A DNA stretch of 64,000 bases from Gymnogyps californianus. Lineage: Eukaryota; Chordata; Aves; Accipitriformes; Cathartidae. Below, one piece after another: positions 37,031-47,937 of this stretch (within the stretch, counting starts at the first letter, position 1; each line of letters starts with the position of its first letter). The DNA lies in the NCBI RefSeq assembly GCF_018139145.2, contig NC_059471.1:213547494-213611493 (forward strand). Reading direction: 5' to 3'. The notes beneath the pieces were generated by a model, which was given only the letters and a program-made list of their open reading frames with translations, ran no database searches and had not been told where the DNA came from. The position numbers and the translations under genes are program-made.

Positions 37031-37814
37031 AAGAAGTTCTGAGAGACACCTACCTCCATACTGCCACTGTAACAGGAACTCAGCCAATCCCCTGTGTTTG
37101 CAGCTCTTATCTGGACTGTGAAAATATGAGGCTGAGTTCTGGACCCAACAGGAGAAAGACTTGAATTTAGATTCCTTCCATTCTTGGTGAGTCCCAGAAG
37201 CCATTGTACATGTCAAGAAGGAAATCTACAACTTTTCCCAAAAAATTCAAAACTATTGTCCTGGTGTAGAATAGAGAGGGAGAAAAAAAAATCAAAGCCA
37301 GAAATGAAAGTTATATTCAATGTTTTCACATCTTGGGAGCTCCTGGTTTCAACTGAAAGAGCCAGCAAAGAAGGTTTTAACCTAAGATTCTCAACACTAC
37401 TTTTGAACAGCAACACATTTTCATAGTGTGAATGCAGCCTCACAAACTACTGAATGACCAGACCCATCTGCTGTGATTAAAAAGAAAATTACAGACATTA
37501 TTATTCAAAGAAAAAAAAAAAAGATTTAAAACCCCAAGCCTTCTCTTCCCCACTCTCTTAAAAAAAAAAAAAAAAGAAAGAAAAGAAAAGAGTAGAAAAC
37601 AAAAACTCAGCATAACTGAAAGCCAACTCACCTCAGGAAAATAATTTGGCATCAGCTTTTATCGACAGCTGCACTTCACTTCAGCACCTGTGTGTATCAT
37701 TTTAAGTGATGAATGATTGGGGAGGCTGTTTTGTATTAATGAAACACGTTGTGGCAAAGCATGTATTTATATTTACAGGACGAGTTTGAGTTGAACCTGT
37801 CTTATGAGACTCAG
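37031..37814. other. Unique sequence with A-rich tracts
   Basis: No gene is supported. Poly-A tracts at 37511-37523 and 37560-37592 (A run then GAAA/GAAAA units) create spurious phenylalanine-rich minus-strand frames. The phrase GAGAGACACCTACCTCCATA near 37042 may still belong to the old SINE body. Confidence 0.5.
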
Positions 37815-37953
37815 AACTTGGTGGTAAAGGTGGGATCTATTGGCTATGTCTATATTATTAAACTTAGGAGTGCCTCCAAATTCTAAGGTCAGAGTAGATA
37901 TGTTGGCCATGTCCCAACTTGGTGTTAAGGTAAGACCATCTCGGCCCTATCCC
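37815..37953. repeat. Three diverged tandem units
   Basis: Three consecutive segments begin with an AACTT-type phrase and end with a TNGGCCATGTCCC-type phrase: 37815-37860 (AACTTGGTGG ... TTGGCTATGTC), 37861-37915 (AACTTAGGAGTG ... GTTGGCCATGTCCC) and 37916-37953 (AACTTGGTGTTAAGG ... CTCGGCCCTATCCC). Unit lengths are 46, 55 and 38 bp, so indels have accumulated. Units 1 and 3 are the closest pair. The array is not a known satellite that I recognise. Confidence 0.5.
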
Positions 37954-38847
37954 AAAGTCCTGGTTGTCATTTAAAGGTAACACAATTTCATTAGACAGAA
38001 GCAGTGCTGCTCACCAGCTGCTCTGTGATCATGATGATCATTTAGCTAAAATCCCATGGTGTTTCATTTTGCACTCAAACTGTAGAAACCCACAAGAAGA
38101 AAATCAAGATTTAGCTGTAGGAACTCACAAAAAGAAATTTGATTCCTTTGTGCAAGGGGAGGCAGAAAGATAACCTGTATAACTGAACTTAATGCAGAAG
38201 GAACTGAGATTTTGTAACTTGTGTGAGACAGCATGTTAGCCTAAATACTCAGGTGACCTTAAAGAAAAGTATTGAACACAATAGTTTTACTAAACTCTCA
38301 AGCATGGTGTCTATGTGAAGTACAGAAAAAATATACGGCAAATAATAACTTCACTCAATAACAAACTTCTGCAGAAATCAAAACTATTCACGGGGTTTGA
38401 TGCAAATTTAACAATAATTTCAGCCAGGATAAAGGTGGGGAGTGGAAAGAGAACTAAAAGAAAAAGTAGTCAAAGTAAATCATCTCACTATTGTACTTCA
38501 AAATGCCATTTTCACAAAGAGATTAACTTGCATCAGGGAAGAATCTTAAAGCGAGGATAAATAATAAACAAGCCAAACGTTTCATAAGGCATTGGACAAA
38601 ACACTTGTCCACTAAAACCAGAGAATTGTTTCACACACAAAAAAGAAAAGAAATTGTTTTGGATTAATCCAAGATGAAAATGCTTTTTCTGGAGATTTTT
38701 GTTTTTCTCATTAAATTGAAAGCTCATCTTATTTGTACTGCTCTAAGACACTCATTTCCAGAAGCTTACTTCAAATCCCATTGAGATCAGCAAAAGACTA
38801 TCAGGTGACATTAGTGAGTGTTCGTCTGAAACCCATGAGAGTAAACT
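37954..38847. other. Unique non-coding sequence
   Basis: No gene or repeat is recognised. Several short open frames (up to 81 codons) are unremarkable. Confidence 0.55.
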
Positions 38848-38906
38848 TTCCTTTTTTTCTTTTTTCTTTTTTTCTTTTTTTCTTTTTTTCCTTTTTTCTT
38901 TTTTTG
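38848..38906. repeat. (CTTTTTTT)n-type pyrimidine repeat
   Basis: About 59 bases of T with a C roughly every seven to eight positions, giving units such as CTTTTTTT and CTTTTTC. On the minus strand it reads as a lysine-rich array, which produces the spurious 174-codon frame at 38801-39325. Confidence 0.9.
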
Positions 38907-40689
38907 TACTTTAAAAACCTCATGAAAGTTCTGTGAAAGAATGGTGTTGTCAAAATCAGGGAATATTCTTCGTCTAGTTCTTCTTTTTCTTTATTAACAT
39001 TGCATTTTGGAGAGATTATGTATGTTAATTGTTTAAAGTGCCTTACAAAAAGACAAAACAAACCAAAGCTTTCTTCTTTTCTCTCAGTGGTACTTATTTT
39101 TTTATATATTTTGCATAACATTATCATAATGCTAGAATTATGGATTCTTGGCTGGTGGAAATTGCAACAATCTGATTGATGGATCAACATCAGTTTATAC
39201 CTCTTAGAAGTCTGCCCCACCATTTCTTCCAAGTCAGACGGCCATAGCACACAGAACAGGCTGCAACAGAACGGAGTAATATTTACTTCATCTAATGTCC
39301 ACTGATTCCAGGATACAGGATACATTTGCTATGCATCACGTTTGTTACTCAGGCTGTTTACCTAGATATCAATGTTTAGATAATGCAACATTTACAGCGG
39401 AAAAATGTGATCATTGATTAATAGGTATTTACTTTGATTCTTCTATCTATTACTGAGGTTTTAGGTTGTAAAATATATATTTGTTCATCAGTACAGGATC
39501 AGTACTAGCCCCAATAGCTACTGAATATTTTCTCAGTTCCTGACTACTATTAGAAATGATCATATATTAGTTATCAAGTACTAATTAAGAAATTATTAAA
39601 ATCTAAAGTCCAGAGGGCAGTGCAGTTTTTGACATGCACTAACCTGTCTCAAACACATCTCGACCTCCACTTATCCTCCAGTTTACTCAGTTGAGTCGTT
39701 CAAATGTACAACTTAGCTTGTCTCTAATAGAGTTTTCCAATGTGCTCCTTGGGATTTGAAGACTGAAAAATTCTAGCAAAACAGTTTTAACCTCAACAAA
39801 AACAGCTTTAGGTCCCTTCTGTCTTGCTACAAAGTACCTTTAAACATGAAGCAATTAGAGTGCTTGATGACAAGAAGGATCTCAGGTTCCTGAAGAGACA
39901 ATGCCCGTGGTCTATCGGTGAGGCTTTAGGGTTGTATATCTTCCAGGGTACAGTGCAATCCTACCTGTGGTAAACTAGCTGATATATCAGAATCAGTATA
40001 GCCACAAAGAAGAGTAAACTAATTGGACCTAGTAGAGCTAATTTCACAGTTAATATCTTACGCATATAAGGACATCTTTTTCTACCATTAGAATTGTTTC
40101 TCCATCTTTCTCTTTATATCCCTCAAGCACGCATATGCCCATACACACACATACACACACAGGTATTTTAACTTGAAATGGTGAAGATTGATGAAGTTTT
40201 TTTAAATAGAGAAGAAATGGCTTTTTCTGAACTGGAAAGAAAAACCCTCTGGAAAAATGTATTTTGAGCTGAACAAAATTTTATTTTTACACTTGATATT
40301 ATACTGCATACTTACGGAACACATAGTGACAAGAAATTCAAGATGAAAAACTATTTAAAAACAGAAAAAAATTCTTTTATTCAGGAATAGTAAAAGTCAA
40401 CTGTTTGTATTGTCAGAAAAATATTTATTTTAAAAATTAATTTCTAGTGAACTTCACTCTAGTCTATGAATCCATTTTCAGTTCAAAGAACTGTTTAAGA
40501 TGGAGTTACTGTTATCAAATGCAGTTGTATCTGTTGACCTAAAATTTATCTTCCTGAACAATATAGTCTAATCGTAATTTTTGTCATTGTACTTTAAGCT
40601 CATATGTGAAAATTAAAGTAGAATATATTATCACTAATTATAGCAACTATACTATTATTTTTACAAGTGGTCTTTCATTTTGTCCTTTT
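38907..40689. other. Unique non-coding sequence
   Basis: No gene is supported. A CA-like microsatellite (ATACACACACATACACACAC) lies at 40141-40161. The flanks are ordinary A/T-rich sequence. Confidence 0.55.
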
Positions 40690-41000
40690 TTCAAGGTAAT
40701 TCCATGCGTTACCCAAATAATTCCTTAGGAGAATAAGATGCATTTGCCTAATTACTACAGGTGTGATATTCCCAAATGAAATGATTGCTTTAAAATGAGT
40801 CTGATGCATGCCGTTGGTGTCAAGGGGATTATCTGTTTCCCTAGATCTAATTATGCTGAAGGGAATCTCAAATGCAATTAGCTGCTTCTCCCTCTTTCAT
40901 ATGGCAAGAGAAAATTAGCTGCTTAATTAATAATGAAAGCTTCTTGATTTTACCAATGGAGATTAAAAAAGTGTGTTGATACTTTAAATAATGACAATAT
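40690..41000. promoter_or_regulatory. Candidate enhancer with repeated homeodomain motif
   Basis: Homeodomain-type cores are dense here. They include CCTAATTACTACAG (about 40749), a GGGGATTATC Pitx/Otx-like site (about 40827), CTAATTATG (about 40848) and CTTAATTAATAATG (about 40922). The exact 12-mer AATTAGCTGCTT occurs at 40876-40887 and again at 40913-40924, 37 bp apart. No open frame or repeat family explains this. It has the look of a vertebrate developmental conserved non-coding element. Function is inference; the duplicated motif is directly visible. Confidence 0.35.
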
Positions 41001-42373
41001 TTGAAGTTTGGTTGAAGTTTACTTGCTTGCAGAATGCTGCACTTGTTTTCGGTAAAAATCTACATACAATATATAGATGCGAGATCATCTTGCCTAACCA
41101 TTAACAGTTTAGTCCAAGCTACTCATGAGTCTTTTGGGAGTCAAGGAAGACAGGCAGGGATGCACAATGTCAGTGGCTTTTATGCTCTGTTTACAGAACA
41201 CACATGGAATGACACTTGAGTTAACTATGAATTGAATAGGTTCGAGAATGATTTGGACATATTATTTTCAGAGGTTTGAACTTAAGTTATAACTGGTTAG
41301 GCTAGCTCTGCATAGCCAAGCCTGAGGGACCAATGTGTTCCCCAAACACTGCAGTATCTGAGCATCTTCTGGCCACCAAACAGCACATCAGCAGAGTTGT
41401 GATTTCTGCTTTATTGCAGGTAAGCTGGGGAACGGAGATTCACATGACCTAACTCATGCCAAACCTCTGAAAAAGATAGTGAAACGTGATAACACTCATC
41501 TACAACATGGGAGAGCAGTACAGATACAGAGGGAACCACTCAGCTCTTCTTCTTCTGTGACTTTTTTGAAAGGGTCCATACAGGCATGCAGGGTCTGAAA
41601 TGCAGCATCTTCTGCATGTGGGACAGAAGCCTTGGCAAAGTGATTCTGGCTGCTAACTATATGACCACTCACAACACCTTCCTCCTTCTCTGAGAAAGTA
41701 GACATGACAGTAATGGTGCTAATGTAACTTTGTCCAAAAAACAACCTATTTTGAGCAGCAGTTTTACAGGATTTTCCTCCTCTAGGTTCTTCCTTGGGAC
41801 TGTTGATTGTCTGCTGCAGCCCATCTTTGTCCATCACCTTAAGAGCTTTCTCTCTGTTTCTCGCTACGTATGCTTTCTCCATGTCATTCTCTTTGGAATG
41901 TACACACGGCTATTATGCATTATTAGCTCTTATACTTTGCATTGTTAATGTTTTTTATGCTACTTCAGAAATTTGCCTTGTTTTCAAGCTGTGATGCCAA
42001 GTCGTCATGTCACCATTTAAATAAAAATCTTGACATCTGTCTCCTGAAACATCACCACTGCTTTCAAATCTCACATAAGCAGGACTTTCTCTGGGCTGCT
42101 CTTGAAGAAGAGGTAAAAGGCTTTAGTGGTTGGTTACGGGCTCTCGGCCATGATTATCAGTATATACTTTTATCCAACTTAAATTTTTTTGTCTCTGAAG
42201 GATTCAGTGGAGTAGTAGAAGTCACAAAACTTCCGCTGAGACCATGTCCTGTTTTCTTGTTACAGGCTTTAAGCACTAGAAAGTCAAGGATCAGTGTATA
42301 CTTTCAAGGACTCAGCATATCAAGGACACAGTGTACATCTTTTTTGGAAAGAGTCCGCCTTATTTCTCTAAGG
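41001..42373. other. Unique non-coding sequence
   Basis: No gene can be called. A 128-codon minus-strand frame starts at a true ATG (41882) and a 149-codon plus-strand frame runs at 41942-42391. Neither shows a domain, and both are within the range expected by chance. The second runs into the LTR. Confidence 0.5.
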
Positions 42374-42378
42374 TATGT
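42374..42378. repeat. Left target-site duplication of solo LTR (imperfect)
   Basis: TATGT directly left of the LTR corresponds to CATGT at 42977-42981 on the right, with one mismatch in five. If the neighbouring G is included the pair is GTATGT/GCATGT, so 5- and 6-bp duplications are both possible. Confidence 0.5.
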
Positions 42379-42506
42379 TGTTGTGGTTTAACCCCAGCCA
42401 GCAACTAAGCGCCATGCAGCCACTCACTCACTTCTCCCTGCTCTCAGTGGGATGGGGAGGAGAATCGAAAAAAAGAAGTAAAACTCATGGGTTGAGAGAA
42501 GAGGAG

Positions 42507-42512
42507 TTTAAT
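42507..42512 (-). terminator. LTR polyadenylation signal ATTAAA
   Basis: On the minus strand ATTAAA lies downstream of the TATA box within the LTR, followed by CTCCTC and the remaining roughly 130 bases of LTR. This is the expected order for R-region polyadenylation in this LTR type. Activity today is unlikely but untested. Confidence 0.6.
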
Positions 42513-42526
42513 AACTAAAGTAAAAT

Positions 42527-42560
42527 ATAATAATAACAATAGTAATAATAATAATAATAG
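42527..42560 (-). repeat. ATT-triplet tract within the LTR
   Basis: The plus strand shows AAT triplets with occasional substitutions (TAATAACAATAGTAATAATA and onward). This triplet expansion is a regular feature of the LTR family between the TATA box and polyadenylation signal, and it is length-variable. Confidence 0.8.
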
Positions 42561-42697
42561 TATTGAAAAGGAATATAACAAAAAATAGAGAGAGAAATAA
42601 ACCCCAAGAAAATACAAGTGTTGCACAATGCAATTGCTCACCACCTGCTGACTGATGCCTGAGCAGTGATCCACCCCTCCCGGCCAACTCCCCCCAG

Positions 42698-42705
42698 TTT
42701 ATATA
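42698..42705 (-). promoter_or_regulatory. LTR TATA box
   Basis: The minus strand reads CAGTATATAAACTGGGG, a clear TATATAAA promoter element. It lies just downstream of the GGTATTCCATACC phrase and upstream of the R region. Confidence 0.75.
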
Positions 42706-42976
42706 CTGGGCATGACATTCCATGGTATGGAATACCCCTTTGGCTAGTTCAGGTCAGCTGCCCTGGCCGTGCTCCCTCCCAGCTTCTTGCACACCTGCTT
42801 GCTGGCAGAGCATGGGAAACTGAAAAATCCTTAACTTAAGATAAGCGCTACTTAGCAACAGCTAAAACATCAGCGTGTTATCAACATTACTCTCACACTA
42901 AATCCAAAGCACTGTACTTAGCACTGTACCAGCTACTAAGAAGAAAATTAATTCTATCCCAGCCAAAACCAGGACG

Positions 42977-42981
42977 CATGT
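42977..42981. repeat. Right target-site duplication of solo LTR (imperfect)
   Basis: CATGT directly after the LTR end pairs with TATGT at 42374-42378 with a single transition, as expected for an old insertion. Confidence 0.5.
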
Positions 42982-45900
42982 CCATATGAACAGAACCCCT
43001 TCTCTCCTGCTCTGCTTTTATCAGGTAACTCTAAGATGATTTTGATGCGTGTATCTCAAAGGAGAGGAATTATAGAAAAAGCACCTGTGTATTGTGTTAT
43101 CATGTATATTTTACCTACAAGGAGGATACAGGAATGAAAGTTTCATTACTCTGAATACAACCTGCACATTATTCCTAGTCTTTCTCCTCTGGAGTGTCCA
43201 GGTTTGTGTAGTAAGGAACTCATGTAGATGCAACATGCAACACAGGAGGCATACTTTTAATCTTACACTAAACTTCACAAAGTTGGAATTGAACCAACCT
43301 CTCAAAAGAGCTTTTAACATGTCCAGGGTTTACCAAATTCATACAGATTTAGCGTATTTTTCCTCTGACTTAAGTTGTGTCTCTCTCACTGCTGCCAGGA
43401 ATTATTTAAAACAAGCACATATCACTATCTAACACAATTACCAGATCCTTTAATGAAACCAATTCTATGTAAAAGCAATAGAAGAATCAGATGCAAAAAG
43501 CCATCTTGATACATATATCTGGTATAGATCATGTGCATATTTCTCTGTGACAATTTTTCTCTTCTGCTTCCTCTACTTCATCCTCACTCCAATCCCTTTT
43601 GTATAAATTTTCAATTTGTTTCACTTTGCATTCCCTTAGGAATCTTTCTCTGTGCCATCTTATTTATTCCTTGCTTAATAGTCTAATTATGTTCAACTTC
43701 AAGGTGTATATCCAGTCCTTTAATGGTTCATCAAATTTTGAAGAAGACGAAACAAGATTGTTTACTGTTATTAGAATACCTTTATTTTACTGCTTATTTT
43801 GTGGACGTTTACTATGCCACATAAAATATTCATCTATTAGTATTTTACTTAATAATCACATCTTCTCTCAAGGCTGTTTTCTTATCCAAGAGGCTAGGCA
43901 GGCTGCAAATAGGTATGACTCAAGATGGTTAAACGAGGCGATGTTCTTTGGGACACAGTAGTTGGTTAAAGAAAACTTTTAAAAAATCCTCCATACCCTG
44001 GAGGTAGAATTTGTCAAGATGCTCACATAATTGAAATTTGCTATGGCTGTTAAGAACCAAGAGAATAGTAGTTCTTCCCTCCAAATGAAATCTCACTGCC
44101 AGATTTGTATGACATTTCCTGATCCAAGCTTAATTTGTTATACATTGTTCCCAGAAGGTGAGATGAGATTACATGGAGCCATACATTAGTTAGAAGATTT
44201 ATTTTACACTTACCCACTCAAAGTTCCTTTCTAGTTATTCAAACAGAATAGAGAGATCTTGATTAGTTAATCTCTCTACATCAGCGTTTTTTCCACAGAG
44301 CACTTCACAGAAATGTTTTAAAATTTCACCACAATTAAAAAAGCAATTAAAAAGGATTATCAAAATCAAAGTTGATCTTTAATTACTGCCTATATCTAGA
44401 TCTTTATTCCATGATATACTAGATAAAATACTCTTAAAAATGCTTTGTTAATAGCTTTTTATTATTGAGAACATAAGAAATTTCAGTCTTTTGAGGCACA
44501 TCCCTTTTTAGATCAACTTCATTTTCAGGTTGTCATCTAAAACTTTATTTCCATCAATCTTGCCTTGCTATAGCTGAGTAAGCCATTCCTTTATCTTCTG
44601 CCCACTGTAAGAATTGGCCACCTTGCAATGACTTGGGTAGCGTGGTCAAAGTACAGCCGTAATTTCTCCACTGCAAAATTACTCTCTATCTCCACCTTAG
44701 TGAGCAAATCTCTTCTGGCGTTTGTTCACTCAGGTCTGTCTATGTGAATGCCTGCAATCAATTTTTGGTCATTTGGACTTCTAGAAATATTGAGGCCATC
44801 ACTGGTAACAGTGCTGCCATAACAGTGTGCTAAAAGTCTTTGCAGTTTTACAGTTCTTGCTGGAAAATAGCTGTTGTTGAGCAGAAGCAATAGCAGAACA
44901 GCAGAAGCTTCTCCAAGGATGATTTCAGCCTGCCTAGCTGTAGTATTTGGATGAACAGTAGAGAAGAGAAGAAAAAATGATGGTACTCGGGACTGTTCTG
45001 TGTTTGAACACATTCACATTTAAGACTGTATCAACAGTAAAAAATTCTTCAGCTTTTCACTGCCTCTCTTCTGTTAGGAATAATGGTGCAGGGTTCATAA
45101 GGGATGTGCCTTTTAATCCCTGTTGCCTAATCCACAGAAAGCTGTTTTTATCCATATGGCATTAAAACAGTATTAGAGGACACTGGTAAAAACATCCAGT
45201 ACCTACATTACAGGTTTTGTCTTTGGGCTTGACAGTGGGATTGCATCATCACAGAAAAATTCATACACGTGTCCACTTTATAGTTAAAGCACGAATGTCT
45301 GCCTGGTTATGGGTGGTGTCAATGTCTTATCCTTTGAGGTATTTCGGGATAGGCTGTCCTAAGCAGACCTTCAAAAAGCCTTAAAAGAGACTCATGTCAA
45401 CTATAGGAAAAAAACGTCCTGTTCTTTCTTTCTAAAACTCCTCAGGGGTCTGACCTTGCAAGTCCTCACAGAAATGAATGTTTTCATTGAAGTAGACTAT
45501 TCATGTAGACAAATGGATTGTATCCCATCCACTGTTCATATTTCGATCATGAGCAGTGACAGGGAAGACCAGCAGCTGAAATGAAAGACAACCTGGATTT
45601 TGAATTTTTAAAGCATTCTTGCTGAACTTGCAGGAGATATTTAGGCACACGAAAAATAATGAAGATATTTTGCTTATTAGGTTTTCCTTCATTGAGCCTT
45701 TTTTAGAACAGAAGAGTAAATTGACAACAAAGAAGGATTTTCCATCAGATTAGCCAGACCTCCCCAGTTAAGCAGAATTCAGATGAAAATAATCTAGATC
45801 TTACTATTTTAACATATTTCTGATGACTGACATCATTACAGGACTGGTGACATCTAGGAATGGGATAGAAAAGAGAAGAAGAAAACTAATTATCTTATTA

Positions 45901-45989
45901 TTTATATTTCAGTAGAGACTAGAGATTCCAAGTAATATACAGGATACGATCACGAGCATAGAGAAGAGAAAATTCTTTTGCCCTGGACA
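42982..45989. other. Unique non-coding sequence
   Basis: No gene is supported. Frames of 112 and 120 codons (43094-43432 and 43599-43961) lack domains and are rich in A/T-driven residues. The stretch 44200-44560 is very A/T-rich. Nothing else is recognised. Confidence 0.55.
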
Positions 45990-46460
45990 ATGCTAAACTC
46001 AGCTATAAGGTCACCAAGTCTCTCACCCTGCCCAAGAAAAGATCCCCTTTACCTAATTCCTGATTGATATTTATCTAGGCCTTTTTTAAAACTACCACTG
46101 CTGAGGATTCCCACTGCCATTCTCCAGTACTTACTTATCCTTACATGTAGGAAGTTCCTCCACCCCAATATTTAGTCTAAGACTTCTTTGCTAAAATTTA
46201 AGCCCATTACCTCTGATCACAGTAGACATGAAGAACGAGCTATTCCCTTCCTTATTTCTTTTTTTTTTTTTTTTTTAAATACAGATCATATTCTTTTCAG
46301 AACTTAGTTTTTGGAGTAAATTGTAAAAAGAGTAGTTCTTTCAATATTTTCTCAAAAGTTAGATTTCTCTTCTTCCTCCTTTTTAAATGCAAGTGATACT
46401 CCTTTTCTTGTTGATCCTCCATAATTTCTAAAAGGTAACTCCTCAGTTCTGGAGCTTGCT
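45990..46460 (-). mobile_element. Ancient CR1 LINE fragment, sense on minus strand
   Basis: Plus-strand phrases follow the antisense order of old amniote CR1 elements. AAGGTCACCAAGTCTCTCAC (for 'gaggtcatcaagtccagtcc') is followed by CCTGATTGATATTTATCTAG (for '...gatgtttgtctaa...'), CCATTCTCCAGTACTTACTT, and ATGTAGGAAGTTCCTCC ('ttaggaagttttttcct'). Next come AAATTTAAGCCCATTACCTC ('caatttaagcccattgcttc') and GAACGAGCTATTCCCTTCCT. A T tract at 46259-46277 interrupts it, and weaker similarity continues with AATATTTTCTCAAAAGTTAG. The copy is heavily diverged with no tail left. Confidence 0.8.
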
Positions 46461-47784
46461 CCAACCAATTCCAGAAGTAGCTTAACAATTTGAACTTCAC
46501 CAGGTCCAGGCAATTTGAAAAGATCCATGTACTGTCTAATCTGTTTCTCTTTACTTATTCTCAGTTGTTTTACCCTCTTTACTAGTGGTATTAATTACGT
46601 TAGCTGCTTCATTACCATTCGTCATTTTAGTTTAGATGTGAAAAATACTCTGGTGTTCTCAACATCATCTATCTATTGTTTTCATTCTCTACTGAATAGC
46701 AGATGATAAACTTTCGTTAGTCTGGTTCTTGTTGTTAGTGATCCTATAGAAGGTTACCTTCTACTTATTCTTTATATCCCTGCTAGCAGTACCTCTGTCT
46801 GTTACTCATCTTTTCTAATTTTACCCTTACATAGTCTATTCTTTCATTCCTGTCTATTAGAGTAGGTTTGTCCTTTAATGCTGTTTCTCTGAGGAGCTAC
46901 CAACCTTCCCCCTAACCCCCCATTTTCCATTAGATCTTATCTCCCACTTCTTTTACTTTACTGTACCTACTTATTTCCCTCTCCCCCTTTCCTTCTGAAG
47001 CACTGTGAACTCTGCTATTCCATGTGCACTCTCGTGCAACTTGCTGCTAGGTGCTCCGTTCTCTGCGAGTTCCTTCTTCACCAGTAGTGACTGGCAAAGA
47101 CAGTCCCTCTAGCTGCTTTCTCAAAATTCCTTGTCAAAAATTGTCACTGACCCATCCCATGAGATACCTGGCTAAAGTAGTTCCTATTCTATTTTTCGCT
47201 CTAGAAAGTTTAATCTAGGTATGAAAAAAATAAAGACAAGAGGATAAACAGATACAGAGATGTGAAGCCACCTTTTTTCAGGAGGCTACGTGACAAATCA
47301 AGATCAGATTTCTTGTTGATGAGCAACTAATCTAGGATCTCACCTTTAAATCTTACTTAAAACTTTTCATGGTCATTAACTGTATTATCATTTAAATAAT
47401 TTATCACTTAAAATCAAAGACTACCCTCCTTCTTTTCTCATTGAATGATCATACTTTTTTTTAAACAAATATGGAAAAATCTTTGAGGCGCAATTTTTGA
47501 ATCAACAAACTTCATGCTACATTGATGAAGCTTTCATATTGTACAACTACTTTCAGTTATTCTGTATTATGTAAGAAGTGAAGACATGCTAGTGAATTCT
47601 AGCAAACTTGGGACCTTTGAGTCCAATCCACATTATAATGTTAATATCTAAATTGATTCTGGACATTGAGGTAGGGTGGAATTCAGCTCCACATTTAGAG
47701 CTCTTGTATTTAGAGCTGGGATTCATTTGTCGTAACTTCAGCACTGAGAAGACACTTGGGCTCAAATCAGTTCCTATATGATGA
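46461..47784. other. Unique non-coding sequence, pyrimidine-rich
   Basis: No gene is supported. The stretch 46500-47000 is T/C-rich on the plus strand and could be the further decayed 5' part of the CR1 at 45990, but I cannot align it by eye. The rest shows no repeat. Confidence 0.45.
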
Positions 47785-47937
47785 TGTATAGTGCTATTTG
47801 AGATGCCTTAGGTTATCCCACCAGGTCCACTGTTATTGCTCTAGAAAGATATCAGTCCACCATAGGTCCTGTATTATATCTGCCATCCCCACACTGATGT
47901 CTTGGATACTCTAGAGCATCTCAAATGACACTAGATA
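47785..47937. mobile_element. TIR element remnant, family II copy 1
   Basis: Terminal inverted repeats are visible: TGTATAGTGCTATTTGA (47785-47801) against TCAAATGACACTAGATA (47921-47937), 13 of 17 positions complementary. The internal phrase AGGTCCTGTAT lies at 47864-47874. The element at 50033-50188 has the same phrase and the same 55-base spacing to its right terminal repeat. The pair therefore looks like two old copies of a short non-autonomous DNA transposon. No transposase is present. Confidence 0.6.

Larger units (their letters stand above)
42379..42976 (-). mobile_element. Solo LTR of an avian endogenous retrovirus, sense on minus strand
   Basis: Plus-strand TGTTGTGGTTTAACCCCAGC at one end and CCAGCCAAAACCAGGACG at the other are the inverted view of a well-known avian LTR. 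On its sense strand the LTR starts TGTCCTGGTTTTGGCTGGG and ends in AACCACAACA. The unit is about 598 bp. It has the U3 phrase GGTATTCCATACCATGG, a TATA box at 42698-42705, an ATT-triplet stretch and an ATTAAA polyadenylation signal. The first sense base pair is mutated (CGTCC instead of TGTCC). No internal retroviral sequence flanks it, so it is a solo LTR left by recombination between two LTRs. Class (ERVL or ERVK) is not decided here. Confidence 0.93.

Noticed and set aside
38801..39325. 174-codon minus-strand open frame, the longest in the window
   Set aside because: Its C-terminal part is the CTTTTTTT repeat read as lysine/arginine. The rest has no domain, and low complexity explains the length.
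41496..41882. 128-codon minus-strand frame starting at a true ATG
   Set aside because: Hydrophilic and superficially protein-like, but no family resemblance, splice context or promoter is seen, and a few such frames are expected by chance in 64 kb.
41942..42391. 149-codon plus-strand open frame
   Set aside because: No domain, runs into the solo LTR, and length is within chance for the number of frames examined.
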